This document shows positions 15,476 to 22,865 of a DNA stretch of 35,896 nucleotides, in pieces. The translations under genes and the position numbers were made by a program. The stretch covers positions 1 to 35,896 of the forward strand of contig JANXZQ010000518.1 in the NCBI GenBank assembly GCA_025355445.1, given 5' to 3'. The stretch comes from Gammaproteobacteria bacterium. GTDB taxonomy: Bacteria; Pseudomonadota; Gammaproteobacteria; Steroidobacterales; Steroidobacteraceae. Positions within the stretch are counted from its first letter, which is position 1; each line of letters begins with the position of its first letter. Below the pieces are notes generated by a model, which did not search any database, was not told the DNA's origin, and was given only the letters and a program-made list of their open reading frames with translations.

Positions 15476-17026
15476 ATGAAGTGGAGCGCTGTCATCACCG
15501 CCTGTGGCACGTCGCTGCTCCTCCTTGCATTCACCACGCAGGCCGCCCATACCGCGCGCCCGACCGACCTTCAAGCCCAAGTCGATGCGTACCGCGCCCA
15601 ACATGAATCCGCCATCGTCGCCCGGCTCGATGAACTCGCCCGTTTCAAGAGCGTAGCCGCGGATCCGGCGGGCATTGCGGCCGCCGCCGATCGCCTCGAA
15701 GCACTACTGAAGGAGCGGGGCTTCGACGCGCGGCAGCTCTCCGCCGGCACCGGCGGCCCTCCTATCGTGTTCGGCACTCTTGAAGTCGCCAACGCCAAGC
15801 GCACGGTGATTTTCTACGCTCACTACGACGGTCAACCCGTGACTCCTTCGCAGTGGTCGTCCGATCCCTTCATCCCGCTCATGCGCAGCGGCCCGATCAA
15901 CGGCAGCGAACACGAGATCGACTGGAAGAACGCACATGGCGCCTTCGATCCGGAGTGGCGGCTCTTCGCCCGTGCCGTAAGCGACGACAAGGCATCCATT
16001 GCGGCATTCCTCACTGCCTTCGACGCGCTGCAGGCCACGCACAAATCGCCGTCGGTGAACATCAAGGTCCTCTGGGAAGGCGAAGAAGAAGCCGGCTCTC
16101 CGCACTTGGCCGAAATCCTGCGCAACAACCGCGGCCTGCTCGCCGCCGACCTCATTCTCGTTGGCGACGGCCCCGTGCATCAAACGCGGCGGCCCATGAT
16201 TTATTTCGGCGCGCGCGGCGTCACCGGCCTGGACGCAACCCTCTACGGACCGCTGCGCGCCCTGCATGACGGCCACTACGGCAACTGGGTTCCCAATCCC
16301 GCCGCCATGGCGGCCACGCTGATCGCGCAAATGCGCGACGACAGCGGCCGGATTCTCATTCCCGGATTTGCCGACGGCATCCGTGCGCTGACAGCTGACG
16401 AACAACTCGCGCTCCTGAATCTTCCACCCATCGACGATGATCTCAAGCGCGAATTCGGCATCGGCCGCTCCGAAGGCAACGAGCAGCTGGCCGAAAGTCT
16501 CATGCGCCCGGCACTCAATATCCGCGGCATCCGCTCAGGCCAGGTCGGCGAATCAGCGGCCAACGCCATTCCCACCACTGCCGTGATTTCCATTGATTTT
16601 CGCCTGGTGCCCGATCAAACGCCCGCCGCAGTCCGCACCGCCTTCGAACGCTTCTTGCGAGCGAACGCCTGGACCGTGGTCGACGGCGAGCCCGATCTCG
16701 CGACTCGCTTAAAGTATCCTCGCCTGATCAAACTACAATGGGAATCCGGCTACCCCGCCTTCCGCGCCGATCTGTCCGCACCCGTCAGCAAGGCCGTGAT
16801 CGCGGCTGCCGGCAAGGCCGCTGCCTCCCCGGTAGTCGTCGTGCCCATGGTGGGCGGCAGCGTACCGCTCTATGAGTTTGCCGACGTGTTGCAAATGCCC
16901 GTCATCGGCGTACCCATCGTCAATCACGACAACGGCCAGCACGCCGCCAACGAAAATCTCCGGCTCAAAAATCTCTGGGACGGCATCGACACCTACGCCG
17001 CCCTGCTCGCGCAACTGCAGTGGTAG
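15476..17026 (+). CDS. Exported M20 family metallopeptidase (dipeptidase-like)
   Basis: ATG 15476 follows AGGAAG and opens a signal peptide (MKWSAVITACGTSLLLLAFTTQAAH). The catalytic domain carries the M20 metal motifs in order: FYAHYDGQPV (His and Asp), ARAVSDDKAS (bridging Asp), LWEGEEEAGS (the Glu general base and Glu ligand) and, near the end, PIVNHDNGQHAANE (His). The lid region lies between. The length of 516 residues is typical of periplasmic M20/M25/M40 dipeptidases. The serine hydrolase begins 24 bp after its stop on the same strand, so both are probably in one operon. Confidence 0.95.
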   Translation: MKWSAVITACGTSLLLLAFTTQAAHTARPTDLQAQVDAYRAQHESAIVARLDELARFKSVAADPAGIAAAADRLEALLKERGFDARQLSAGTGGPPIVFGTLEVANAKRTVIFYAHYDGQPVTPSQWSSDPFIPLMRSGPINGSEHEIDWKNAHGAFDPEWRLFARAVSDDKASIAAFLTAFDALQATHKSPSVNIKVLWEGEEEAGSPHLAEILRNNRGLLAADLILVGDGPVHQTRRPMIYFGARGVTGLDATLYGPLRALHDGHYGNWVPNPAAMAATLIAQMRDDSGRILIPGFADGIRALTADEQLALLNLPPIDDDLKREFGIGRSEGNEQLAESLMRPALNIRGIRSGQVGESAANAIPTTAVISIDFRLVPDQTPAAVRTAFERFLRANAWTVVDGEPDLATRLKYPRLIKLQWESGYPAFRADLSAPVSKAVIAAAGKAAASPVVVVPMVGGSVPLYEFADVLQMPVIGVPIVNHDNGQHAANENLRLKNLWDGIDTYAALLAQLQW

Positions 17027-17050
17027 CCCCACAATGACAGATACCGCGCA

Positions 17051-18508
17051 ATGACTACCCCATCGCGCAAAGTGCTGCTGCGCATCGCCGTCAGCCTGGC
17101 CCTCTTGCTGGCCGTGGTGCTGCTCGCAGTGTGGATCAAGCCGCCCGACATACTGCGGGTCGGCGCCAACTATTCCGCCAAAGTAATTTGCTCCAATGTG
17201 TTTCTCGCCGGCCGCGACCCCGAAGAAGTACTCCGTTCCGACGTGCAAGCCCCCGGCATTGCGCTGTTGCGCCTCATGCGTGTCTCCGTCGACAGAGAAC
17301 ATCGAGTGGTACGCGCCGGCCTCTTGGGCTTCATCGGTGACGGCCTTGCCGTCGCGCGACCCGGCGTAGGCTGCGCCTCCGTCCCCGACGGCGACCTCGA
17401 CTTCGCCACGCATGCCAGCGTGGCCGCGCCGCGCGCGGTAATTTCAGTGTCCAGCACTGCGTCCGTCTCCGCTACTGCGCCCACCGGCGCCGAAGCAGGC
17501 GCAGGCTCAAGCGCAGGCGCCTCCGAACTCTGGCCCGACGGCAACACCGTCGCCACCAGCAATGCGCTCAATCGCGTGCTCGCCGACGACTCCCTCGCCG
17601 GCCCCGGCATGCGCGCCATCGTCGTCGTCGAGCACGGCCGCATCGTCGCCGAGCGCTACACCGGCGGTTTCTCCGCAGCCGCGCCGCTGCTCGGCTGGTC
17701 CATGACCAAGTCCGTTCTCGCCGGACTCGTCGGCCTGCTCGTCAATGAAGGCCGTCTCACGCTCGAGCAGTCCGCCGGCTGGCCCGCTTCCGGCGACGGC
17801 CGCGATACAATTCGCATTGCCGATCTCCTCGCCATGTCGAGCGGTCTGCGATTCAACGAAGCCTACGGCGTCGTCTCGGACGTCACTCGCATGTTGTATC
17901 TGGAACGCGATATTGCCGGGTTCGCGCGCGCGCAGCCGCTCCTTCACCCGCCAGGTTCCTTCTGGAGTTACTCGAGTGGCTCTGCAAATATCCTGTCGCG
18001 CATCGTTCAGGACGCAGCCGGCAGCCTCGCCGCAGCATATCCCGCCGAAAAACTGTTCAAGCCCCTCGGCATGACCAGCGCCACCATGGAAACCGACGAA
18101 TACGGTACCCTCGTCGGCTCTTCTTACATGTATGCCACCGCCCGCGATTGGGCGCGGTACGGTCAGTTCCTGGTGCAAGACGGAATCTGGCGGGGCCAAG
18201 AAATGCTTCCACGCGGCTACGTCACCATGATGGCCACCCCCGCCACCGCATCCGGCGGCGAGTACGGACAGGGTCTCGTCTGGCTCTGGGGCGCCGACGC
18301 CATCGAGCCAGGCAAGAATCCCGACGCCACTTACGGAATTCCCGCCGATACTTTCTGGCTGGAAGGCCATGACGGCCAAAGCATGGCGGTCATCCGTTCC
18401 CGCGAACTGGTCATCGTTCGCCTAGGACTGACTCCGTCAAGCGATCACTACCAACCCGATTCCCTGGTGAAGGCCATTCTCGACGCCTCCAGCCAAAGTC
18501 GATACTGA
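17051..18508 (+). CDS. Serine hydrolase, beta-lactamase class C / PBP4*-like
   Basis: An N-terminal membrane anchor (LRIAVSLALLLAVVLLAVWI) is followed by a loop region and an Ala/Ser/Gly-rich linker (about residues 130-160). The catalytic domain follows. The SxxK tetrad is GWSMTKSVLAG at residues 217-220, and the YxS motif is FWSYSSGSANIL. The third motif is HDGQ, replacing the usual HTG or KTG. Class C-type family members act as beta-lactamases, D-aminopeptidases or esterases; the variant third motif argues against a true beta-lactamase. It follows the M20 dipeptidase gene by 24 bp, consistent with a joint role in peptide or amide breakdown outside the cytoplasm. Confidence 0.92.
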   Translation: MTTPSRKVLLRIAVSLALLLAVVLLAVWIKPPDILRVGANYSAKVICSNVFLAGRDPEEVLRSDVQAPGIALLRLMRVSVDREHRVVRAGLLGFIGDGLAVARPGVGCASVPDGDLDFATHASVAAPRAVISVSSTASVSATAPTGAEAGAGSSAGASELWPDGNTVATSNALNRVLADDSLAGPGMRAIVVVEHGRIVAERYTGGFSAAAPLLGWSMTKSVLAGLVGLLVNEGRLTLEQSAGWPASGDGRDTIRIADLLAMSSGLRFNEAYGVVSDVTRMLYLERDIAGFARAQPLLHPPGSFWSYSSGSANILSRIVQDAAGSLAAAYPAEKLFKPLGMTSATMETDEYGTLVGSSYMYATARDWARYGQFLVQDGIWRGQEMLPRGYVTMMATPATASGGEYGQGLVWLWGADAIEPGKNPDATYGIPADTFWLEGHDGQSMAVIRSRELVIVRLGLTPSSDHYQPDSLVKAILDASSQSRY

Positions 18509-18534
18509 ATTATCCAGCCTGTGGAGACATTGAT

Positions 18535-18915
18535 ATGCATCATTCCCGGCTCTGCGCATTGCTGATCGACTGCAACACGTCCGACGTCGATGCGGCGGCT
18601 CACTTTTGGGCCGAAGCCCTGGGCCGCCCGGTCGATCCCAAGCATCCGGGCACTCGCGGCAATTACCGCATGCTGGAGACCCCGCCCGGCGAACCCATCG
18701 TGCAGATTCAGCGCGTGGATCACGAAAGTCGCGTCCACATTGACATCGAGACCGATGACATCCCTGCCGAGGTCGGCCGCCTCGAGAAACTGGGCGCTAA
18801 GGTGGTAGACCGCTTGGAGCGTTGGGTCGTAATGCAGTCCCCCACTGGCCAACGATTCTGCATTGTGCGAATACAGCGTCCTGGCTACCCGAAAAACGCC
18901 CATCGTTGGGATTGA
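18535..18915 (+). CDS. VOC family (glyoxalase-like) protein
   Basis: This 126-residue protein starts after GGAGA and has the two-module VOC layout with DVDAAAHFWAEALGRPVDP, VHIDIETDDIPAEVGRLEKL and a closing MQSPTGQRFCIVRIQRP. The domain is of the short Glyoxalase_6-like type, in which metal ligands are often incomplete, so it may be a binding protein rather than an enzyme. It has 26 bp to the preceding serine hydrolase stop and could be the last gene of the M20-serine hydrolase operon. The substrate is unknown. Confidence 0.88.
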   Translation: MHHSRLCALLIDCNTSDVDAAAHFWAEALGRPVDPKHPGTRGNYRMLETPPGEPIVQIQRVDHESRVHIDIETDDIPAEVGRLEKLGAKVVDRLERWVVMQSPTGQRFCIVRIQRPGYPKNAHRWD

Positions 18916-18933
18916 TCAAAACGGAGTCTTCAA

Positions 18934-19017
18934 ATGCGAACTATTCTTCTGCTGCTCACCGCCGCGGTCCTATCTGCAGCCTGCGGCAACTCCACATCCC
19001 CTCCCGCGGCCCGCTAG
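18934..19017 (+). CDS. Tiny lipoprotein (27 residues)
   Basis: Too short for the ORF track. ATG 18934 follows GGAG and encodes MRTILLLLTAAVLSAACG followed by NSTSPPAAR and a stop. This is a complete lipoprotein signal peptide with an excellent lipobox (LSAAC) and only about ten residues after the acylated Cys. The shape is like entericidins or LptM-type mini-lipoproteins, although the LptM signature CGQKGPL is absent. It lies between the VOC and GNAT genes. It may be a genuine small lipoprotein, or the surviving start of a longer lipoprotein whose remainder was lost. Confidence 0.6.
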   Translation: MRTILLLLTAAVLSAACGNSTSPPAAR

Positions 19018-19040
19018 ACACCAAACCTGCATTCGCCGGC

Positions 19041-19520
19041 ATGACTAACGTCCGCGCAGTCCTCGAGTCTCCTGATCAGCCGGAAGTCATTGCACTGATC
19101 AATGAACTCGATGCGTACCAAGATACGCTTTACCCTCCTGAAAGCCGTCACTACCTCGACCTGGATCACCTAAAACAAGCAAACACAATTTTTGTAGTGG
19201 CTCGTACTTTGGGCGCCCGAGCGGTGGGCTGCGGCGCCATCGTGCTGCACTCCCGCTACGGCGAGGTCAAACGCATGTACGTGCATCCCGAATCTCGTGG
19301 TCGAGGGATAGCACGGCAAATACTCGAGGTACTGGAATCCGCAGCGCTCTCGAGGGGCTGCCAAGAACTGATGCTGGAGACCGGCCCGCACCAACCTGCG
19401 GCTCTCGCCTTTTATGGGCGCAGTGGCTACCGGCTGCGTGGGCCGTTCGGCGCTTACACCGACGACCCCTTAAGCGTTTTCATGCAGAAGTCTCTGTCGC
19501 ACGCGCCCAACTCCACCTAG
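19041..19520 (+). CDS. GNAT family N-acetyltransferase
   Basis: The GNAT fold is clear from VKRMYVHPESRGRGIARQIL, which contains the RxxGxA acetyl-CoA pyrophosphate-binding loop. It is preceded by the beta4 strand AVGCGAIVLH and followed by ELMLETGPHQPAALAFYGRSGY, the family's substrate-side motif. The protein acetylates an unknown amine. I start at ATG 19041 (MTNVRAVLES). The track start at 18822 runs through the VOC and lipoprotein genes and is not credible. The stop shares the palindrome CTAG with the stop of the convergent M20 gene. Confidence 0.9.
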   Translation: MTNVRAVLESPDQPEVIALINELDAYQDTLYPPESRHYLDLDHLKQANTIFVVARTLGARAVGCGAIVLHSRYGEVKRMYVHPESRGRGIARQILEVLESAALSRGCQELMLETGPHQPAALAFYGRSGYRLRGPFGAYTDDPLSVFMQKSLSHAPNST

Positions 19521-20923
19521 TTCTGCGCAGCGTAAATCTTCACCAACTCGTAGAGAAAATCCCGGCCGTCGTACAGCGACTGCACCCGAATGCGCTCATT
19601 CAAGCCATGAATATTGCTCAAGTCCGGATCGATGAACATGCCGCTCAGTCCATACGTCGGAGTCCCCGCCTCCGCCAGATAGATCGCGTCCGTCCCGGCG
19701 GCCTGCAGCACCGGCACCACTTCAATGCCGGGATAAATGCGCCGCATCACCTGCTCAATCGGTTTCAGGATGGCGCGGGTCAGCGCCGGTGGCAGCACCA
19801 TCGGATCGGATGGCTCTACGGTAGCTACAGCGATCTCTGAATCCGCCAGTATTCCGACGAGCGTCCGGCGTACCTCTTCGATGCTCACGCCGGGAAAAAT
19901 TCGGCAGTTCACATTGGCGCGAGCCCGTTGCGGCAGCGCATTGGTGGCATGCCCGGCATTGAGCAGGGTCGCGACGCACGTAGTGCGCAGCATGGCATTC
20001 AGTCGCGGGTCCTGCGACAAAACAGTCGCCGCGTTTGCGTCCGCAGCATCCTTGACCAACGCCTTCATCGCCGCGCCGCTCTCCCCGCCCACGATTCCGG
20101 ACATGCGGCTGAAGTAGGAGCGGGTGGTATCGTTCAATTGCACCGGAAATTCATACGCCCCAAGACGCGTAAGACCCGCCGCGAGATGATAAATGGCATT
20201 GTTCTGCACGGGCCGCGAACTGTGGCCGCCCGGGTTCTGCACTTCGAGTCGATAATCCTGATCCGTCTTCTCGCCTGCCTCGATCTCCATGACGACGCGG
20301 TGTCCCTGCGCGTCCAACACCCCATAGGCGAATTCGTTGAGCGCAAACGCCGCATCGATGAGTTGCCGCTCGTGTTGGACCAAGTACTGCGCGCCCACGA
20401 ATGCCGCGCCCGCCTCTTCCCCGCAGGTCAGCGCCATCTTGATGGAGCGCTTCGGCTGATAGCCTTGCTTGCGCAACCGCACCAAAGTGTCCACCCATAC
20501 CGCAGCCATCGACTTGTCATCGAAGGCGCCACGGCCGTAAAAGTACCCACCCTCCTCCACCAACGTAAATGGATCGCGCGTCCAATCCTCACGCCGCGCC
20601 TCCACCACATCCAGATGCGCCAGCAATAAAATCGCCTTTGCCGACCGGTCGCTCCCCGGCAGCACCGCCACCACCCCGCCGTCCTTCGGATGATCTGCTA
20701 TGGCAAAGGGATGAATATCCGAGTCCGGATATCCTGCCGCCCGCAGGCGCGCCGTCATTCTCTCCGCCGCCAAGGTGCAGCTGCCGATGGAGTGACTGGT
20801 GTTGGTCTCGATGAGCTCGCGGAACAGGTCCCGGAACTCCAGCTGATCAGGCCGCGGCGCGCCGGCCGCCAGCGTCGCGCTCGCCAACATCGCCACGCCC
20901 AATTTCGCCCGTGCCGCGCTCAT
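19517..20923 (-). CDS. Exported M20 family peptidase
   Basis: A signal peptide (MSAARAKLGVAMLASATLAAG) precedes an M20 domain with LLAHLDVVEARREDW (His and Asp ligands), YGRGAFDDKSMAAVW (bridging Asp) and LTCGEEAGAAF (Glu-Glu). The protein resembles the carboxypeptidase S-like M20 group. I use ATG 20923 rather than the track start 21043, because GAGGCGGGGG stands directly upstream and the signal peptide begins there. The upstream APC permease stops 8 bp before this ATG, so the two are one operon: export-side release of amino acids and their uptake. It ends in CTAG, shared with the GNAT gene. Confidence 0.93.
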   Translation of the reverse strand: MSAARAKLGVAMLASATLAAGAPRPDQLEFRDLFRELIETNTSHSIGSCTLAAERMTARLRAAGYPDSDIHPFAIADHPKDGGVVAVLPGSDRSAKAILLLAHLDVVEARREDWTRDPFTLVEEGGYFYGRGAFDDKSMAAVWVDTLVRLRKQGYQPKRSIKMALTCGEEAGAAFVGAQYLVQHERQLIDAAFALNEFAYGVLDAQGHRVVMEIEAGEKTDQDYRLEVQNPGGHSSRPVQNNAIYHLAAGLTRLGAYEFPVQLNDTTRSYFSRMSGIVGGESGAAMKALVKDAADANAATVLSQDPRLNAMLRTTCVATLLNAGHATNALPQRARANVNCRIFPGVSIEEVRRTLVGILADSEIAVATVEPSDPMVLPPALTRAILKPIEQVMRRIYPGIEVVPVLQAAGTDAIYLAEAGTPTYGLSGMFIDPDLSNIHGLNERIRVQSLYDGRDFLYELVKIYAAQN

Positions 20924-20931
20924 CCCCCGCC

Positions 20932-22269
20932 TCACCCCGTCCGCCGCCGCCGCGCCAGCCAGATGTACACCGGCGCGCATGCGATCAGCAGCACGGCGGC
21001 GTACACGCCCGACCACCAGTCCTGCATGATCGCCGCGATCCACAACGCCAAGCAGCCCAACAGCACGATCGCCGTTGTAAAAGGAAACCCGAACGTCCGA
21101 TACGGCCGCGGCACCACCGGCTCTTTTCGCCGCAGTACGAACAGCGCCAAGTACGCCGACACATAGTTAAGCAGGAACAGCACAGCCGCGATGGCCACAA
21201 TCTGCTCGAAGGAACCGCTCAAGATCAGCGCCACTGTGCCCAAGCTGGTGACCGCCAAGGCTAGTCGAGGTGTGCCGCCGGCGCTGACGTTGACGGCCTT
21301 CTGCGTAAAAAAGCCGTTGCGGCCGATGGCCAGCAGGATCCGCGGCGCCATGAGCAGCGTCGCATTGATCAAACTCAGCACCGTCATCAAGGAAATAATA
21401 GTCACCAATACATCGCCGCCGCGCGGCAGCACCAAGTGCGCAGCGTCGGCCGCCGGCAGCTTCGATGCCGCCAGCACCGGCAGGGGCAGCACCCGAAGGA
21501 TGGCGACATTGATCAACACATACATGGCCGCAACCAATATCGTCCCGCCGATGAGCGCGCGGGGCAGCGTCAGGGTCGGCTGCGTGCTCTCCTCCGCCAT
21601 GTAGATGGGTGAATACCACCCGTCGTAGGTGACGAACACCGCGCGTAGGGCGGTCACGACGGCAGCCAGCATGCCGAACGACAACAGCGGCAGCGCTGCG
21701 GCCGACGTCGCCGGGGGCGGCTCGCCGGATGCAGCGACCGACGGCGCAATGAAGCAAGCCACCACCAACACCATCATCATGAGGCCAATGGTGAGACTGA
21801 TGATGCGCGTCACCGTGCTGCCGATACGTAAACCCGCCCAATGCATCACTGTGAAGACGCAGATCACTGCGATGGCCATGGCGCGCGGCCACTCGGCGCT
21901 CGCCGGCCACAGCGTGGCGATGAACACGGACGCCGTCAGGGCGGCATAGGCAATGGCCGCCGCCTGGTTCAGCCAGTCGCTCCAGCCGACCACGAAACCC
22001 ACCCCGTTGCCGAAGGCCCGCCGCGCATACACGTAGAAGCCGCCCGCCTCCGGCAGCATGGCAGCGAGCTCCGCCACCGCCATCGCTCCGAGCAGCGCGT
22101 AGACACCGCCCAGAATCCAAAACAGCAGGATCAGCCGCGAATCGCCCAGTGCCTGAGCCAAGGTGCCCGGCAGCCGCAGGATACCCACTCCCACCGTGCC
22201 GCCGAAAACCATCGCCAGACCGAAACCGAGTCCCAAGATTCGCCGCAGCGGACGCGCTGGTTCATTCAT
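20932..22269 (-). CDS. APC family amino acid permease
   Basis: The 445-residue protein has about twelve hydrophobic helices. TM1 carries GTVGVGILRLPGTLA, the unwound glycine-rich substrate-binding segment of APC transporters. The TM2-3 region has AELAAMLPEAGGFYVYARRAFG, typical of amino acid/polyamine/organocation carriers. The substrate is unknown. It lies immediately upstream of the M20 peptidase (8 bp gap), which suggests import of amino acids released by that peptidase. No clear Shine-Dalgarno is visible before ATG 22269. Confidence 0.93.
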   Translation of the reverse strand: MNEPARPLRRILGLGFGLAMVFGGTVGVGILRLPGTLAQALGDSRLILLFWILGGVYALLGAMAVAELAAMLPEAGGFYVYARRAFGNGVGFVVGWSDWLNQAAAIAYAALTASVFIATLWPASAEWPRAMAIAVICVFTVMHWAGLRIGSTVTRIISLTIGLMMMVLVVACFIAPSVAASGEPPPATSAAALPLLSFGMLAAVVTALRAVFVTYDGWYSPIYMAEESTQPTLTLPRALIGGTILVAAMYVLINVAILRVLPLPVLAASKLPAADAAHLVLPRGGDVLVTIISLMTVLSLINATLLMAPRILLAIGRNGFFTQKAVNVSAGGTPRLALAVTSLGTVALILSGSFEQIVAIAAVLFLLNYVSAYLALFVLRRKEPVVPRPYRTFGFPFTTAIVLLGCLALWIAAIMQDWWSGVYAAVLLIACAPVYIWLARRRRTG

Positions 22270-22335
22270 TATTCGTTAGTCGCAGGCCGGGCACAGCCTT
22301 GAGCTTGCGGGAGAGCCGTGTTGATCGCAAGCGCC

Positions 22336-22814
22336 TCAAGGATCGAGCAGCCGCGGGCCGCAACCTTGTTCGCTCAACCGGTCCTCGGGATTACGCAGCG
22401 GGCACACCTTCAGGGACAGGCAACCGCACCCTATGCACCCTGTCAGGCTGTCCCGCAGGCGCGTCAACCGCTCGATCCGCTCGTCCAATCCCCGTTTCCA
22501 AAGCGCGGACAGTCTCCGCCAGTCCGCCGCTGTCGGCGCGCGCCCATTCGGCAAAGTCGTCAACGCATCGCGGATCACATCCAACGGCATGCCAATCCGC
22601 TGCGCCACCTTGATCACCGCCACTCGACGCAATATCTCCCTTGGATAGCGACGCTGATTACCTGCGTTGCGGCGGCTGCGGATCAATCCTTTCGATTCAT
22701 AGAAGTGAATTGCCGACACGGCAACCCGCTGCGTGCGGCCACGTCGCCGACGGTAAGCTCCCTGGCGGCCCTGAGTTCTTTGCCGACGCGCACAGACTCG
22801 ATGTTCCCGCTCAT
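22336..22814 (-). pseudogene. soxR: SoxR, redox-sensing MerR-family regulator, frameshifted
   Basis: The N-terminal part from ATG 22814 reads [21 protein letters not shown] and then loses frame. The next frame continues [20 protein letters not shown] to the end. Adding one base in the CCC run at 22725-22727 (GGG on the coding strand) gives [17 protein letters not shown] and a complete 159-residue SoxR. The helix-turn-helix, dimer helix and the [2Fe-2S] cluster motif [17 protein letters not shown] (C-x2-C-x-C-x5-C) are all intact. SoxR activates its target promoter when the cluster is oxidised by redox-cycling compounds. The perfect SoxR operator beside it argues that the gene is functional in the organism and that the shift is a sequence error. 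It is transcribed divergently from the MFS gene. Confidence 0.9.
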
Positions 22815-22819
22815 ACCCG

Positions 22820-22850
22820 TTGACCTCAAGTTAACTTGAGGTTGTATCGT
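22820..22850 (+). promoter_or_regulatory. SoxR-dependent promoter (-35 TTGACC, 19-bp spacer, -10 TATCGT)
   Basis: A -35 box TTGACC at 22820-22825 and a -10 box TATCGT at 22845-22850 are separated by exactly 19 bp, the overlong spacer that MerR-family activators correct by twisting the DNA. The SoxR palindrome fills the spacer. The promoter points to the MFS gene, whose ATG at 22866 lies only about 9 bases past the expected transcription start, so the leader would be very short. Confidence 0.85.
22824..22841. promoter_or_regulatory. SoxR operator (sox box)
   Basis: The 18-bp perfect palindrome CCTCAAGTTAACTTGAGG matches the well-known SoxR binding site of the E. coli soxS promoter. It lies 10 bp upstream of the soxR start codon and inside the spacer of the MFS promoter, so bound SoxR can control the exporter and probably its own expression. 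Confidence 0.95.
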
Positions 22851-22865
22851 AACCTTAGGTTCAAA

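Noticed and set aside
17507-18379. 290-residue minus-strand ORF opposite the serine hydrolase
   Set aside because: Antisense shadow; the sense strand carries the SxxK and YxS motifs.
17051-18508. Calling the serine hydrolase a class C beta-lactamase (ampC)
   Set aside because: The third active-site motif is HDGQ rather than KTG, and the long N-terminal anchor and linker are unlike AmpC.
18934-19017. Naming the tiny lipoprotein LptM
   Set aside because: The signal and lipobox fit, but the conserved CGQKGPLYLP-like segment after the Cys is absent.
21167-22120. 317-residue minus-strand ORF overlapping the APC permease
   Set aside because: Same-strand alternative frame of the permease; Gly/Arg/His-rich composition and no membrane helices.
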